A stretch of 64,000 nt of DNA from Platynereis dumerilii (Eukaryota; Annelida; Polychaeta; Phyllodocida; Nereididae). The notes under the pieces are model-generated. The model saw only the letters and a list, made by a program, of their open reading frames with translations, was not told the origin of the DNA and did not search any database. Position 1 is the stretch's first letter, and every line of letters starts with the position of its first letter. Shown one piece after another: positions 11,403 through 23,600 of the stretch. Made by a program: the position numbers and the translations under genes. Location of the stretch: the NCBI GenBank assembly GCA_026936325.1, contig JAPTHN010000006.1:33139849-33203848 (forward strand), read 5' to 3'.

Positions 11403-12236
11403 GGCTAAGCTACTGCACTACTAGCCTTTATTGTCAGGTGGCAGCACCTGCAAGCTGCATTGATCCTCCTAACATACTCACTACTGCCAAATTGACTATT
11501 AGTACTATTAGTTGTCACAAGCTATAATTTTGTATAGCTGTATTTATATTAATTACTGTTTCTGTGACATTGTTAATATATCTGTCACTTTGCAAATTAC
11601 TCACCATAGGATAGTTTAGGTAATTCTACTTACAGCACCATCAACTGCTTATCTAAACACTGCTTTATGAAATGCCCAAATTTATAAATACGATACTTCA
11701 CTGTGAAATGCATTCATAATTAAAATTTCATGAAAAACAACTTTCTATACTATTTCAATATCATTCAATTCAATTTCAACAATTGTTTAAAATATTTAGG
11801 CCTAATTAAAATGCTCTTTACAGCATGTGATTTTCGTTAAATTTCAATGTGGGCCTTATGTGAAAAAATAGTTCACCTAATAATTCATTAAAATGCCATG
11901 CTGCGTGTGACTATCATTCGATTCAAACACGTACGAGTTACATTTATCACCTAGAAAAATCTCTCCTCATGCTATTCCAATACCTATGACAGATCATGAA
12001 ATCAACTTTAAGATGAAACTCCCATATATGTCATACGCAATCATAATCTCTTTATTCGTGGAGGCACTCTGTTCATTCATATCCATACCAGACATTTTAT
12101 GAGACATCCATTTCATTCTCAAGACTTTGACATACCAGCATTGAGCATTCACTCTCTTACTGCCATTCTTACTCTCAATACGCATTATCACGGGTACTCT
12201 GCTAGTCGTTTAAAAACATCTTAAAGAATAATTTTA
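11403..12236. other. AT-rich stretch with no recognised feature
   Basis: No gene, tandem array or clear inverted repeat was seen. 'ggctaagctactgcactac' near 11403 resembles the reverse complement of the outer flank of the inverted-repeat element near 3255, so that element may extend this far. Confidence 0.35.
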
Positions 12237-13015
12237 GATAGGGAGCCACTTCAGATTTGACCTGGTTGACCCATGGCAGCCATTTTCGAAAATGGCGGCT
12301 AATTCTCTCATTTTCCTGCTTTCTGTGAAGTGCCTACCATATGAAAACAGTGGTCATTATTTCTTCTAAAGATCTAAAAAACACTATCAATTGATTCCTG
12401 GGTTGAACTAAGGAATTTTAGGGTGGTCAGTGTCCATTTTGTTATAACTGTTGAAGAAAATGCAGCATTTTCGCGGTTTCCAATAATTCTATGGAATCTC
12501 AATTAACATTAAAATAGACCACTTATTTTAATTCCTTGTTGGAAGAGCTTTCAAATGAATGGTAGCATCACTAGTTTCCGTTAATTCTTTGTCAAAATGA
12601 ACCTAAGGACCGAAATCTTTAAAAAAAACTTAAAATTTTCATTTTTTCCATTTCCACTTTACGAAACCCATTAATGCGGGTACTCATTTGAAAGCTCTTT
12701 TTGTAAGGAATTCGAATATGCAACTTATTTTTATATTAATTTAGAATTGGCGAAACCACGCAAAACCGCGAAAATATGTACAGTACTGAGTTGATAATTC
12801 TACCAAAATGGATTCTAGAAAGCCTGAAAATAGTTGAGGCCACTAAAAATGTTGTAGTAATGTTCTGAATACCTGGAGAAGGAATAACAGACGCTATTTG
12901 CATTCAATCTATTCATAGGAACTACACAGAAAGCAGCAAAATGGAAGAATAGGCGGTCATTTTGGAAAATGGCTGCCAGTAGCCATCTATGCTAAATCTG
13001 AGGTGGCTCCCTATC
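12237..13015. mobile_element. Foldback MITE, about 779 bp
   Basis: The ends are inverted repeats: GATAGGGAGCCACTTCAGAT on the left and its near-complement ending CTCCCTATC on the right. The complementarity continues inward for most of the element, including paired 'gagctttcaaatga' and 'cgcggttt' blocks, so nearly the whole sequence can fold back on itself. No target duplication was resolved and there is no coding capacity. Confidence 0.8.
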
Positions 13016-13720
13016 CAATTATATTTGTAGAGATGTTTTTTAAGTGTGCACCAAGTTTCATGCTTCTATGTATAAATGCACTATTTTTTTACATACCTGC
13101 CCCGCTATGCTCACTGGAGCAGAATTATTACATTTTTTTGACAGCTTCCAACATTCAACATATAGATTTGAAGGACGTTTCATTGCTCACCCACCAATCA
13201 GTTGAGCTTAAAAAGCAACGTAGATAACTGGAAAACTTGGCCAAGCAACTCATACTAATTGAAATTGCAGTAACAAGTGCAAAGAATTAATTGGTCCAAA
13301 ATTACTCTTGCAAAATTAATGATGAAATAATATGCAGAAACATGAATTAAGGTGTGAATCAGATTTTACGTCAGAAAGTTTGTAGGTTAATTGACATTTG
13401 AATCTCGCAAAAAAGAAAAAACAGCTAAATGGACATGAATGTCATTTAATTGACTGTGTTTTCTTCGATCCACTGAAGCTAATTGGGTGACCATTTAATT
13501 TCCAGGGCGAAGGGGCTTGGAGTTTTCCTAAGCGGGAAATTATTTATTTCATAGCAATGGCAGCGGTTATTATTATTTTAAGTGCGCAAAGTCCCTGAAT
13601 ATTCATTCCTAAATCAAGCAACAACTTGTTAAGAAGGGCCCCAGCCAGAAATTATTTATCGCAAGACTGCCCAAAAAGAATTTATCTATTTCACCAAAAC
13701 TAGAAATTTTTTTATTAAAA
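13016..13720. other. No gene; contains a copy of a dispersed repeat
   Basis: 13491-13612 matches the reverse complement of about 39050-39190. Shared words include 'gaccatttaattt' and 'gaaattatttattt'. Nothing else was recognised. Confidence 0.4.
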
Positions 13721-13721
13721 A

Positions 13722-14067
13722 GAGGGGGGGGGGGTACTTCGCGGACTTTTGGGTAGGGATGCGCCACAGCGACTTTGAAAACCAGAACCATTTTAATCCG
13801 GAAACCGACCACAAACCATTTTAATCTTTTTGTAAAAATATCCATAACCAATTTAATCTTTATGATTTTATACCATTGAAATCGTCTTTTCAAGCCGATT
13901 CTAACGGTGCCAAACATGTTGGGGGTGCAAAAAGGGCAACCAAATTAATCTGAATTCCTAAAAATCCAGGACCATTGTAATCCTAGAAGGCCAAAAAAAC
14001 CAAAACCATCCAGCGGAGCCTCTATATACACCCTTTCATAGTAAGTACCCCCCCCCCCCCCGGGCGT
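13722..14067. mobile_element. Probable MITE with G/C-run ends
   Basis: The left end has a long G run followed by 'gtacttcgcgg'. The right end has 'agtaagtac' followed by a long C run. Inside, 'accattttaatc'-type words repeat. The run-type ends prevent exact limits and no target duplication could be set. Confidence 0.5.
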
Positions 14068-14084
14068 GGAGCCCAGATTGGATC

Positions 14085-14375
14085 AAGACAACTCACCCCG
14101 TGGGGGAGGACCAAAATAACAGCTCAAACTCACCCAGTAGGGGAGGAGCAAAATAACTGCTCAAACTCACCCCGTAGGGGCAGGGGCGTCAGTTTCATTT
14201 TAAAGTGGTGGGCAAATTAGGCCAAAGCCTTCATGGAAGTGTGTCCTGGGGAGTGCTGAAAAGTTTTCTTAAAATAACACCCATTTTTTGGTCAAAAAGT
14301 GGTGGGGCAAATGCCCCACCAGCCCCACCTACACTGACGCCACTGCGTAGGGGAGGAGCAAAAGAAACAGCTGTC
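14085..14375. repeat. Short 37-bp tandem repeat split by a MITE
   Basis: Three to four units containing 'gtaggggaggagcaaaataac' minus its last base, and 'ctcaaactcaccc', lie at 14085-14180. A further partial unit lies at 14346-14375. A hAT MITE has inserted between them. Confidence 0.6.
14173..14353. mobile_element. hAT MITE (165 bp) with perfect 8-bp TSD
   Basis: The element spans 14181-14345, starts CAGGGGCGTCAGT and ends ACTGACGCCACTG. Perfect direct repeats CGTAGGGG flank it at 14173-14180 and 14346-14353. A second member of the same family, reversed, lies at 51443-51605. Confidence 0.9.
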
Positions 14376-15762
14376 TTGAATCAATATGCAAAAATCAGTG
14401 TCAGCACTCTACAGTCCTCGGCATGTATATAACGTGGAATATTGGGTTCTTTCGTAGTGCGATGACAGAGATGACACTGACACCTCACACTGCTTTAAAT
14501 TCTGGCAAAAATGCATTTCCCAAAAAGTTTTAAAAATCACCCTCTAGGTCTATAGCACTTTTCATTTTCATAGTAGGCCTACTTATATAAAATCATTCAT
14601 GCTGCAAGATGGGTCCAAGTTGCATTTTAAAATTTTAAATAAAGATCATAATTTTTGCTGAGAGAAAAAACAAACTTTTTTTCATGAGTAAAAGGTTTTG
14701 AGACTTCATGGATCTGATTATATACAGCGAATTAACTGCATCCTTGAAACCTTTAAATTAAGTTTGCCCATTTGATATCGAATGCCTTGCAAGTGTGTCT
14801 TTTTCAGTCTCTGAGAGTCTCAAGATACTATCATAAAAAACGAAAGAAAGGAAAGCACACAGAAATATAATCCCCACTAATATTTGAGTTAAACCTCAGC
14901 TCACATGACCACCCCAGTTTCCAGCTATAAACGCCTCCCACAGACAGGTTACTCACCCAAACTATCCATCTATCCTTCTTTTTTCCTCTCATACTTCAGA
15001 TGGCACTCCACAATGGTCTAACTCCTCTCTCATTTACGTTTTCATACTCCACTACTCATCCGCCACCAGGAGTGCATGAAACTGCGTCTCTCTCATATTT
15101 CACTCCACAGAGGGAGCCACTTCGCATAACTATTTTCCCAAATCTGGTAGCATACAACATGTGTCTTCGTCTGTTTTTAGCTGGAAACACTAGTACTGCC
15201 CAAACCTTGCACAACAGGCAGGTTGTCCCTATGTTATCTTTCATACGATTTTCTGATCGCCTGCCTATTTTGCCAATGGGTTTGTCCTTTTCGTAAGTGT
15301 ATGCCACCTACCAGGATGACTTGCTCCCGCAACTAATCAGCCGGTACCTGTCTGTTACGTAACATCTCAGGCCTCCAGCCAACTTCTGCTTTCCGTCTAC
15401 AGAAACGTTTCAACACTTAATCCCTTTCAATTGATAGCCTATTCTGGTTTTAACACCAACATGTCACTCTATATACAGTACCATGTGTCCATCAAATATT
15501 CCCTTACTTTTACATTGTTTAACACGACAGCATAACTTCACAATGATTCATTTTAAACTTCTTTAACTATAATGGGCATTTTCTAGATGTGGCATAATTC
15601 ACATTTTTAGAATCCACTCAGTCGAAATCTTCTAGTAATCGATTGTGTTACCCCGGTCCCATTGCTAAATGATATGAAATTTGTGAAAACGCTTGGATGA
15701 CATGGCATTATGCTATTGAAACTCCAAGAAACCTTCACACACACTTTAAAAAATGTCGGGAA
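14376..15762. other. No recognised feature
   Basis: A 98-codon ORF (15000-15296) has no recognisable similarity, no splice context and no coding-like composition. AT-rich sequence otherwise. Confidence 0.35.
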
Positions 15763-15873
15763 AAAATTGGTTTTTTTAGATTCAAAATGGTTTTTTGAAA
15801 AACCAAATTTCAATGCAAAACAATTGAAATTTGGTTTTTCAAAAAACCATTTTGAATCTAAAAAACCAATTTT
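15763..15873. repeat. Near-perfect hairpin, 51-52 bp arms, 8-nt loop
   Basis: The left arm is 15763-15814 and the right arm 15823-15873, with loop 'gcaaaaca'. The arms differ by one T/A in a homopolymer. Such a hairpin is typical of a tiny foldback element or a recent inversion-duplication. Confidence 0.9.
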
Positions 15874-16255
15874 GTCTGAAATTTGTCAGAGTGCATGGAA
15901 CAAAAAGGAAAATGTTGGGTCACTGTGCATTGCTGAGGTTCAGGATTGACTTTGACCAATGGACCACATGTGTTACGTGTCACCAGAAAGATAAACCAGG
16001 ACCCAGTATGACCGACCCCCCAACACTGCTAAGAGACCATTTTAACCCTAGCTAGTCCATGGAGTGAGTATGTAGCCTATGGGCACTACAAAAGCCAATA
16101 GTTAAATTAACTGCAAGTTGTGATCGTCACAAATACAAATCTCTTATTTCTAACGTAGCTTCTTAAAATTTACAATAATAAAATAGAAAACAAAAAAAAA
16201 AGGAAACATGATTTTGAAAAGCGTGTCTTTTCAGTAAGAATTGTTTACATACACG

Positions 16256-17218
16256 TAGGGGAAGAGGGGGTGAAAAGTCACAGGGGTAAAAAGTCACAGG
16301 CCTTTTTGACCAACTTGCAGTGACCTAATTCTTAAGCTTAAATCATAATTTGGGACACTTTTATGAGAAGAAGGTGTGCAGGGAATATGAAAATTATACT
16401 CATTGTGCAAAGTGGGTTTTTACCCACCTCATGCATTTTTGGTGTCCCAAACAGGTTTTATCGATTCTGAACTTTCTCTATTTATGTCTGGTCACTTTGA
16501 CATAGGAAGTTGTGCTAGTGTTTCAAGGTCTTTTGGATAATTGTCTTTCATGCTGTGAACCCATTTTTGGCCATTTGGCCACCAAGTTGTCATGATCATG
16601 TGTTGAATTTAAAAAACAGCTGAGGGGTGAAATGTCACACTGTGACATTTCACCCCAGCACTGTGATATTTTACCATAGGATACCGGGAAGTCAGTATTC
16701 TGCGCTAAGGAAAGTAAAATATAAAACACTAGAAGCTTTTAGCTTACAATTTTATCATCATCCATCATCAATAATACTGATGAGACAGCATTGCAGCAAA
16801 ATTTCATTTCGCAAACTTTGGGCAATTTCTGATGCCGGCTTTGCTGATGGTGCATTGTCATTGCATGCCGATAGCGTTTGAACGCTCACTATAAATTTCT
16901 TGCACAAGCATGACTATCAAGTCTAGGTCTGCATATTACCTCATATAGTCTTGTATGTTCACAACAATTGCATGTGACTTGTTACCCCATGGTTGTGACT
17001 TCTTGACCCTGACATGGGGTAAAAAGTCACAGCGGACTTTGCTTTAAATAATTGTGAACTGACTAAAGCCTATTTACAACACAGCAGCTATCATGTGATA
17101 CAACTATAGTCAACTAAATACTGCATAATTGTGCCAAAGGTCATTCAGATCTAACAAACACCTGCTCTGTTCTGGGGCTTTTTCTGAATTTTGTGACTTC
17201 TGACCCCCGCCTCCCCTA
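16256..17218. mobile_element. TA-flanked TIR transposon, 'GGGGTxAAAAGTCAC' type
   Basis: The left end TAGGGGAAGAGGGGGTGAAA and the right end, complementary as AGGCGGGGGTCAGAAGTCAC, form inverted repeats bounded by TA. The end motif (GGGGTAAAAAGTCAC) recurs inside in both orientations. One recurrence is a perfect 33-nt palindrome with a 1-nt centre at 16624-16656. There is no transposase. The architecture is shared with 46645-47582 and 56658-60670. Confidence 0.85.
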
Positions 17219-17549
17219 CTGAATTTTAAGATTTGACAAGTGATTTGAAAAAAAATTGTAACGCAATAATTATTGTAACACTGGAATGCTGAATTGTTGT
17301 TGCTTTGTTCTTATTATTACAACTGTGTAACTTTTTTTGAAATAAACGGGGGGGGGGGTATTATATTAGGCATGCCAGCTGCTGAACTGAGCACTGAGGA
17401 GCTCAGGGTTTGCTGTCGCGCAGTCTTTGTTTTCATTCTTTTTTTCTTTTTTTTGCATTTTGCATGTTTCCAATGTGTGGCGCTCTTAAGAACTTTTGCG
17501 CCATCTAACGACTTTTACGGGGAGCTTCAATTTGTTGACAGCCGGCAGA
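17219..17549 (+). promoter_or_regulatory. PIGK: Upstream region of PIGK
   Basis: This is the stretch between the MITE and the start codon. It holds a G10 run near 17350 and a 'tattatatta' word about 190 bp before the ATG. A more GC-balanced stretch with 'gcgccatcta' lies about 50 bp upstream. The exact transcription start is not visible. Confidence 0.35.
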
Positions 17550-17633
17550 ATGGACGTTCCGGCTAAGTTTTGGAGTATTTTAACCCAATTAATCGTGTTT
17601 GCAAGCTTCTGTTCTTGTGTACAACAACATGAA
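17550..17633 (+). CDS. PIGK: PIGK exon 1
   Basis: Start ATG ([20 protein letters not shown]...) through Q-Q-H-E, 28 codons, ending at donor gtaagta. It encodes the cleavable ER signal region. Phase 0 at its end. Confidence 0.9.
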
Positions 17634-20600
17634 GTAAGTATCCGTCCGGCGCCTTGTGTAATTTTCTTTATGGGAAAGAATTTGACACTGAAATTGCCTC
17701 TGGTCCTTTGCTTGAGTGACCAGGTGACTAAAAATTTCTAGTAAATTTTTGCATTTTTGCTTAGGCCTAATTAATATTTTATTAAATAGGGATCAATACT
17801 TTTAAGTCTGGTCTGTTGAACGTTGAGCTTGTAAATTAATTTAATTTGAACTTATAATAGGGAAAAGTTATTGGCAAGTCTCATTAGTGACACCACAAAT
17901 TTGGAGGTTGACCACCCTTGGCCTTGGCCTGGGTCAGGGGACTGAGTCTGCTGTGGGGTCATTTTTCAAATAAAAAGAATTTCTACAACCAGAGCTTGTC
18001 TTATTTTTCAGGAACAGGTGGATGGTTTCTTCAAATCGGGACACACAAATAACTGGGCCGTGCTGGTGGACACATCGCGTTTCTGGTTCAACTACCGACA
18101 TGTGGCCAACGTTCTCTCGATATACAGAAGCGTCAAGCGACTTGGAATTCCCGACAGGTAATCTGCTGTATGTATATATAGTAATAGGTGTATTTCACGG
18201 GGGCTACAGCCTACAGCCCCGGCATCAGGGCTGATCGTAGACCAACTACCTTGTCACATCCATAACATGTTAAAATTTCAGGGCAAAGTAGCGACTGTCT
18301 GGACTCTGAAGTGGCCATTCAAAAATTACATAACGCTCATTAGCTCATAGCTCATTTTTGACACCCCCCCTCCCCCTATAACAGCCTGTAACTCAAGTCC
18401 ATACCCCCTCCCTGTTACATAACAAGGCCTATACCCCCCCCCCCCTCCCCGCCTCCTTAAAATCTCGGAAGTCACACATGCAGCCGTTCCGTTCTCACTG
18501 GTGTTCCCCCGAGTTTTCCACGACTGGAGGGTTCACAATACTTTACCGAATTCAATGATCCAAATTTCGCACCAGTTCAAATTTCATGTATTTTCATAAA
18601 TTCTCCCGAAAGTCAACAAGCAACAAGAACACAATTTTTGTACGCCGACCATCATCTATGATTGAATTTTTTTCATGTCTCAAAAAAATGTATTGTGTTA
18701 TGCAACATCTAGTCTTACACCCCCCTTCCCCCTGTAACACAGTATAACACTATCTCATACCCCCTCCCACCCCCTGCTGCGTTACGTAATTTTTGAACAG
18801 CCCCTGTCAGACTGGTACCAAGAAATAATTAATGTAGGCCAAACGATTCTTGTTAATAGCGGGCGTTATTGGAACTCTCCTTTTTCCAGCTCTCCTGTGT
18901 TGACGAGCAGAATAAAACTATTTCCGGAAACATAAGCCTGGGAATTTACAATGGAGCCGGGGTTTCTAAGGTCCGTAACAAAGTCTAATCAGCCTGACAG
19001 TAATGGAATATGGTGGCAATCCATGCTAAACATTCCATTTAAGACTCGGCAATGCAAATCCGTAATGTTTTCAATGGATTAAAAGTGCCCTGGGGCCTGG
19101 AATGCCAGCTCCACTGACTCAGCAATGGTACAAAATGGCAGCTTGTTCCCGGAAATAGTTTTATTCTGCTCGTCAACACAGGAGAGCTGGAAAATGGAGA
19201 GTTCCACTATCACGGCCTATTTGTGAATTTTCTGATGAAAAATTTTTTTTTTCAGTCAAATCATCTTGATGGTTGCGGATGACATGGCATGTAATCCCAG
19301 GAACCCCAGACCAGGTAATTAGTTATTATGTGTATTTTAATTCTCTATTGATTTGTATAGGTTCAAGGTTGGAGAAAGTTTCATTTTTGTTGATATTCAA
19401 TGAACTGACATGAACGTTTGAGAACATTTCAAGTATTGCAGCTTGAATTATTAAAGCCAGGAGTAATAATTTTGAGTTGTAGAATTTTACATTTCAGATC
19501 AGCAGGATGTTTATAGTGATATTTTGTTGTTGTTTTTTTAAGCACAATATTTTTAAAAACCTTATGAAATGAAAATACTAGACTTTTTTTGTGAAAGGTT
19601 GTCGTGACTTCCAAGATACAAGAATTCTGTGATCCAGTTGTAATGGATTTTTGGGTCTATGGGTCCTGTCGTAAGTTATGCGTAATACCTATTTTAAATG
19701 ACCAACAAATATTCTCCAAGTTTGAATATTTATAGTGTACTGCTAATTTTAATCAATGTTAATTCAATTTAAAATATTTATACATTGTGCAAAAAATTCT
19801 GAAGTATTGATATGATTAAATCTAATTTCTTCATCTTCCAGCAACTGTGTTTAACAACGCCAACCAACACATCAATGTATATGGAGATGACATAGAAGTG
19901 GACTACAGAGGTTATGAGGTAATTAATTGCCTGTTTTATGAAATGCCGCTTACAGTGCGTCTCATCTACCATGCGAACTGAAATATAGCACTGTTTTGAC
20001 AGCCTGCTTAAAACCAATCCATGGGCTTTGAGGGGTGGCACTGGCACCAAGTTGTCAGGAACTAATCCAGGAGTGGTGCTGCAGTGCGTTTTTGGGACGT
20101 CACTGCCCATTGTGTCACTGTTTGCATCACGAAAGTCAACAAACTTGTGGAAATGGACTGCCGACGTCAAAAATTGCCGAAAAACGGCCCCAAAATATCG
20201 CGAAAATCTGACAAACAGATTACAAAACAGCTCATCTACCTGTGAGTATGTATAGATTGACTGTGCGATTTTTAGATACTGAGCAAATAGGCCAAACACC
20301 AGTGCGCATGTTGGATGAGACAAACTGTAGGGCCACGGAGGAGATGCAACGCTAATCAGAAGTGTTGTTTCTGTGAAAGGATTTCTTCCTGCTGCAATGC
20401 ATTCTGGACAACTTGTTCTGTGACATCAATTTATTTCATGGACTGCCTTAAATTTTAATCAGCAGCCATTCCCTTTTTAACATTAATTACTAGTATGAAA
20501 TTACAATTATGTCACTGACTGTTGAACCTTTTTCAGGTGACTGTTGAAAATTTCATCCGTGTCCTGACAGGTCGCCTGCCACCAAGTACGCCCAGGTCTA

Positions 20601-23600
20601 AGCGATTACTGACCGATGACAGAAGCAACGTACTGGTTTATATGACTGGTGTGTATTTAGCCTAAGAAATCAAAAGTCATAATACTTTATTCACGAAACA
20701 AGAAGCATAAATTCCATACTTCAGTTGTATAAAACAGTTATAATCAGTGCAAAAAAAAGTAGGTATTTTTATTTAAAAAATCTATTTAAAGCAAGTAAGT
20801 TGTTATTTTAATGCTTTAAAATCATGATTTTAATCACAATTTTAATCATCTTGATTCAAATCCGCCAAACCCTGGCCTGGAAATTTTTTAAAATGTATGG
20901 AAATTTGCGGGGTTGATCAAAATTTTCAAGTACTGCTTGTATTTTTTGGTACGCCATTGTCATCTCTCTTTATTGCATTTTTAATTGTGGGAAAATTTCA
21001 AATGATTTTTTCATTGCCTCGTAGTTGAGCTATGAAAATTAACCAGTCCCGCACAAAAAGATATGTTCTTGTGAGGCTGTTAGCTCATTGTCAGGGGGGG
21101 AGGGTTGGTCTGGTGGTAGCGTGCTGGGCTGCCAATCGCCGGGTCCAGGGTTCGTATCCAGCTCTTGCCGGATCACCTGGGCCTATGTTGGACGGCTGTT
21201 TCAATCATCCTTCGCCTCATTGTCCTGTCCTCCTCCTGTCCTAATTAGCTACCAAGTGCATAAATAGCTACAGGACGTAAAGCCCCAAACATCCATCCAT
21301 CATCCGCTCATTCTGTCATTGGCAAAGGGAGCAGGTGATCCCACGTATAAATTTTATCCAAGTTATCCAATTATTGTGTTGATTTGACAGGTCACGGTGG
21401 AGACGGCTTCCTGAAATTCCAAGACGCTGAGGAAATCTCACATGTTGAGTTGGCAGATGCTTTTGAGCAGATGTGGCAAAAACAAAGGTTTGTTCCGAAT
21501 ATATTTATCTAATAAAATTATTACATTAATAATTTAGTCACCTCGGCTTCGCTCTTATTTCTGGTCTAAAGGTGTTTAACTAGGATTTGAAGAAGTCCGG
21601 CTCTTACAATCTATCTATCTATCTATCCATTTATCCTTCTATCTTTCTATCGATCTGTATAACTTTCTATCGATCTATCTTTCGATCTATCGATCTATCT
21701 GTCTATCTATTACTATTTATAGCAAGCTAGATTCTGATTAATTTCGCGTTTTTCTTCAGCCTCATCCATTCAAAGAGTTATCCGTAAGGTCGTTGCTTCC
21801 ATAGGTTTAGCTCAGTTGGTAGCCCCCTGCACTGCCAATCACTGAGTTCTGGATTTGATTCTCACTCTGGCTGCACATTCAGTCACCTGGACTTATGTTA
21901 GACAGCAGTTTCTATCATCCATCACCTCATTTCTGTGTTTTCCTCCTGTCCTAAATAGCCCAATAAGTGCAAGAATATAGGGCATTAAGCCCAATCATCA
22001 ATGCATCCATGTCAAACTGATGCGAGCCTTATTGGAAAAAGATTTTATAAATACGGTTACAATAATTAGTAAATGGATTAAGAGAATCTCTGCACTGTAA
22101 GTAACCCTGCAAGTTGTAAGATTATAATTAAGTCATTAGAAGTGACCTCTTTAATGTTTTCCATCAAATTTCAGACTTGATTTCTCTTTCAGGTATCATG
22201 AAGTTTTCTTCATGATAGATACCTGCCAGGCAGAATCCATGTTCCAGAAATTCTATTCGCCAAATATTTTGGCCGTTGCGAGCAGCCGAGTTGGGGAAGA
22301 CTCCTTGTCTGTGAGTATTTTGTTTATCATGAAATTCTGGCTGTGAAGGACAAACCTATCTATATCCTAGGGCATCTTTGGTGCCGATACTAAAAAAAAA
22401 AACAATTTCTGATTTTTTGTGCTACTCCAAATCATGACCATGGTCGATAACACAGCAAAATGCCTATGTACTTCCTGTAATTGACCTGTCAAACTGTCCT
22501 GACATAGAGTTTTATTCTGCAAAATCAAACACAAAATTCACTGCAAGGTGTTGCAACGATCGAAATGGAACCATTGAAATTTCAAAATCACTTTATTCTA
22601 CTGAAATTAGGCTTTAAAGTGACGGCTCAGATGTTTGGGTGTCTCAATTCTTTCCAAGGATATGGCAGCTCAAACATTCATGATACAAAATAAGATAATT
22701 CGAGAAAATGTCATTTGAGTTTCCCACCCACTGCTGGCAAAGTCCTAAAATCCAGAATGACACCAAAATTAAATACATCTTTGGTGAAAATAATTTGAAA
22801 AAATGCCTCTTGTAAAAGCCTATGAAAATAACTTTTAAAAAAAACTTCAAAATGTGACTTTTTTCAGTTTGTACATTTCTGGGAAATTAAGATCGGCTGT
22901 TTTGAAATCATTTCGATGGAGCAGGTCACATGACAGACTGGTACTTGGTGTATAGCTGATCATGTGAAAATAAAATCTATCTATCTATCTATCTATCTAT
23001 CTATGTGACCTAGACATAATTGAATCCATGAAGACTCAGTAGTTGATGCTCTTCATTTTTCACCAAAACTGATTTTAAGTCTCTGAGCAAAAGTCAAGTT
23101 ATGTCATATCTTGATCTTGTATGTTTTCTGTTTCAGCACCATGTGGACCCTGCCATTGGCGTGTACATCATTGACAGATACACTTATTATGCTCTCGATT
23201 TCCTTGAGAGGGTCACGCCTGACAGTAAGAAGTCTATGGGACAATTTGTAAGTTGTGATACAATCATCTTTGGCTCAAGTGTAGTATCCAGCAATGAGTG
23301 TCCTCCTGAGACTGAACAACAGACATCCTATAATTTCCTATATTCCTATATTTTTTATAGGACCCTATAAAACTATATTGAGACGTATCATTAAAAAAAA
23401 AAAGCGTTTTGAGATGGTTGATTCCAGTCAGAGCGAAGATTGCCGGTCAATGTCTGGCAGTAGATCAATCGGTCCGGCAGTTCTAGCTATAAAATTGTAA
23501 ATGGATACTTCTTGAAATTTTGAATTTAACCGAAATGCATCCATTTCGGACCGGCATAAGATTCTCTAATTATGTTCCCTTGAAAAGTTCCTATTAAAAG

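Noticed and set aside
15000-15296. 98-codon ORF as a gene
   Set aside because: No recognised domain, no splice context and a similar-length ORF on the opposite strand.
19778-20323. 181-codon minus-strand ORF
   Set aside because: It overlaps PIGK exon 4 and a probable MITE, with no protein-like conservation.
21094-21170. Functional tRNA gene
   Set aside because: A and B boxes are present, but the body lacks a cloverleaf and continues into a SINE tail; the same applies to 21800 and 51208.
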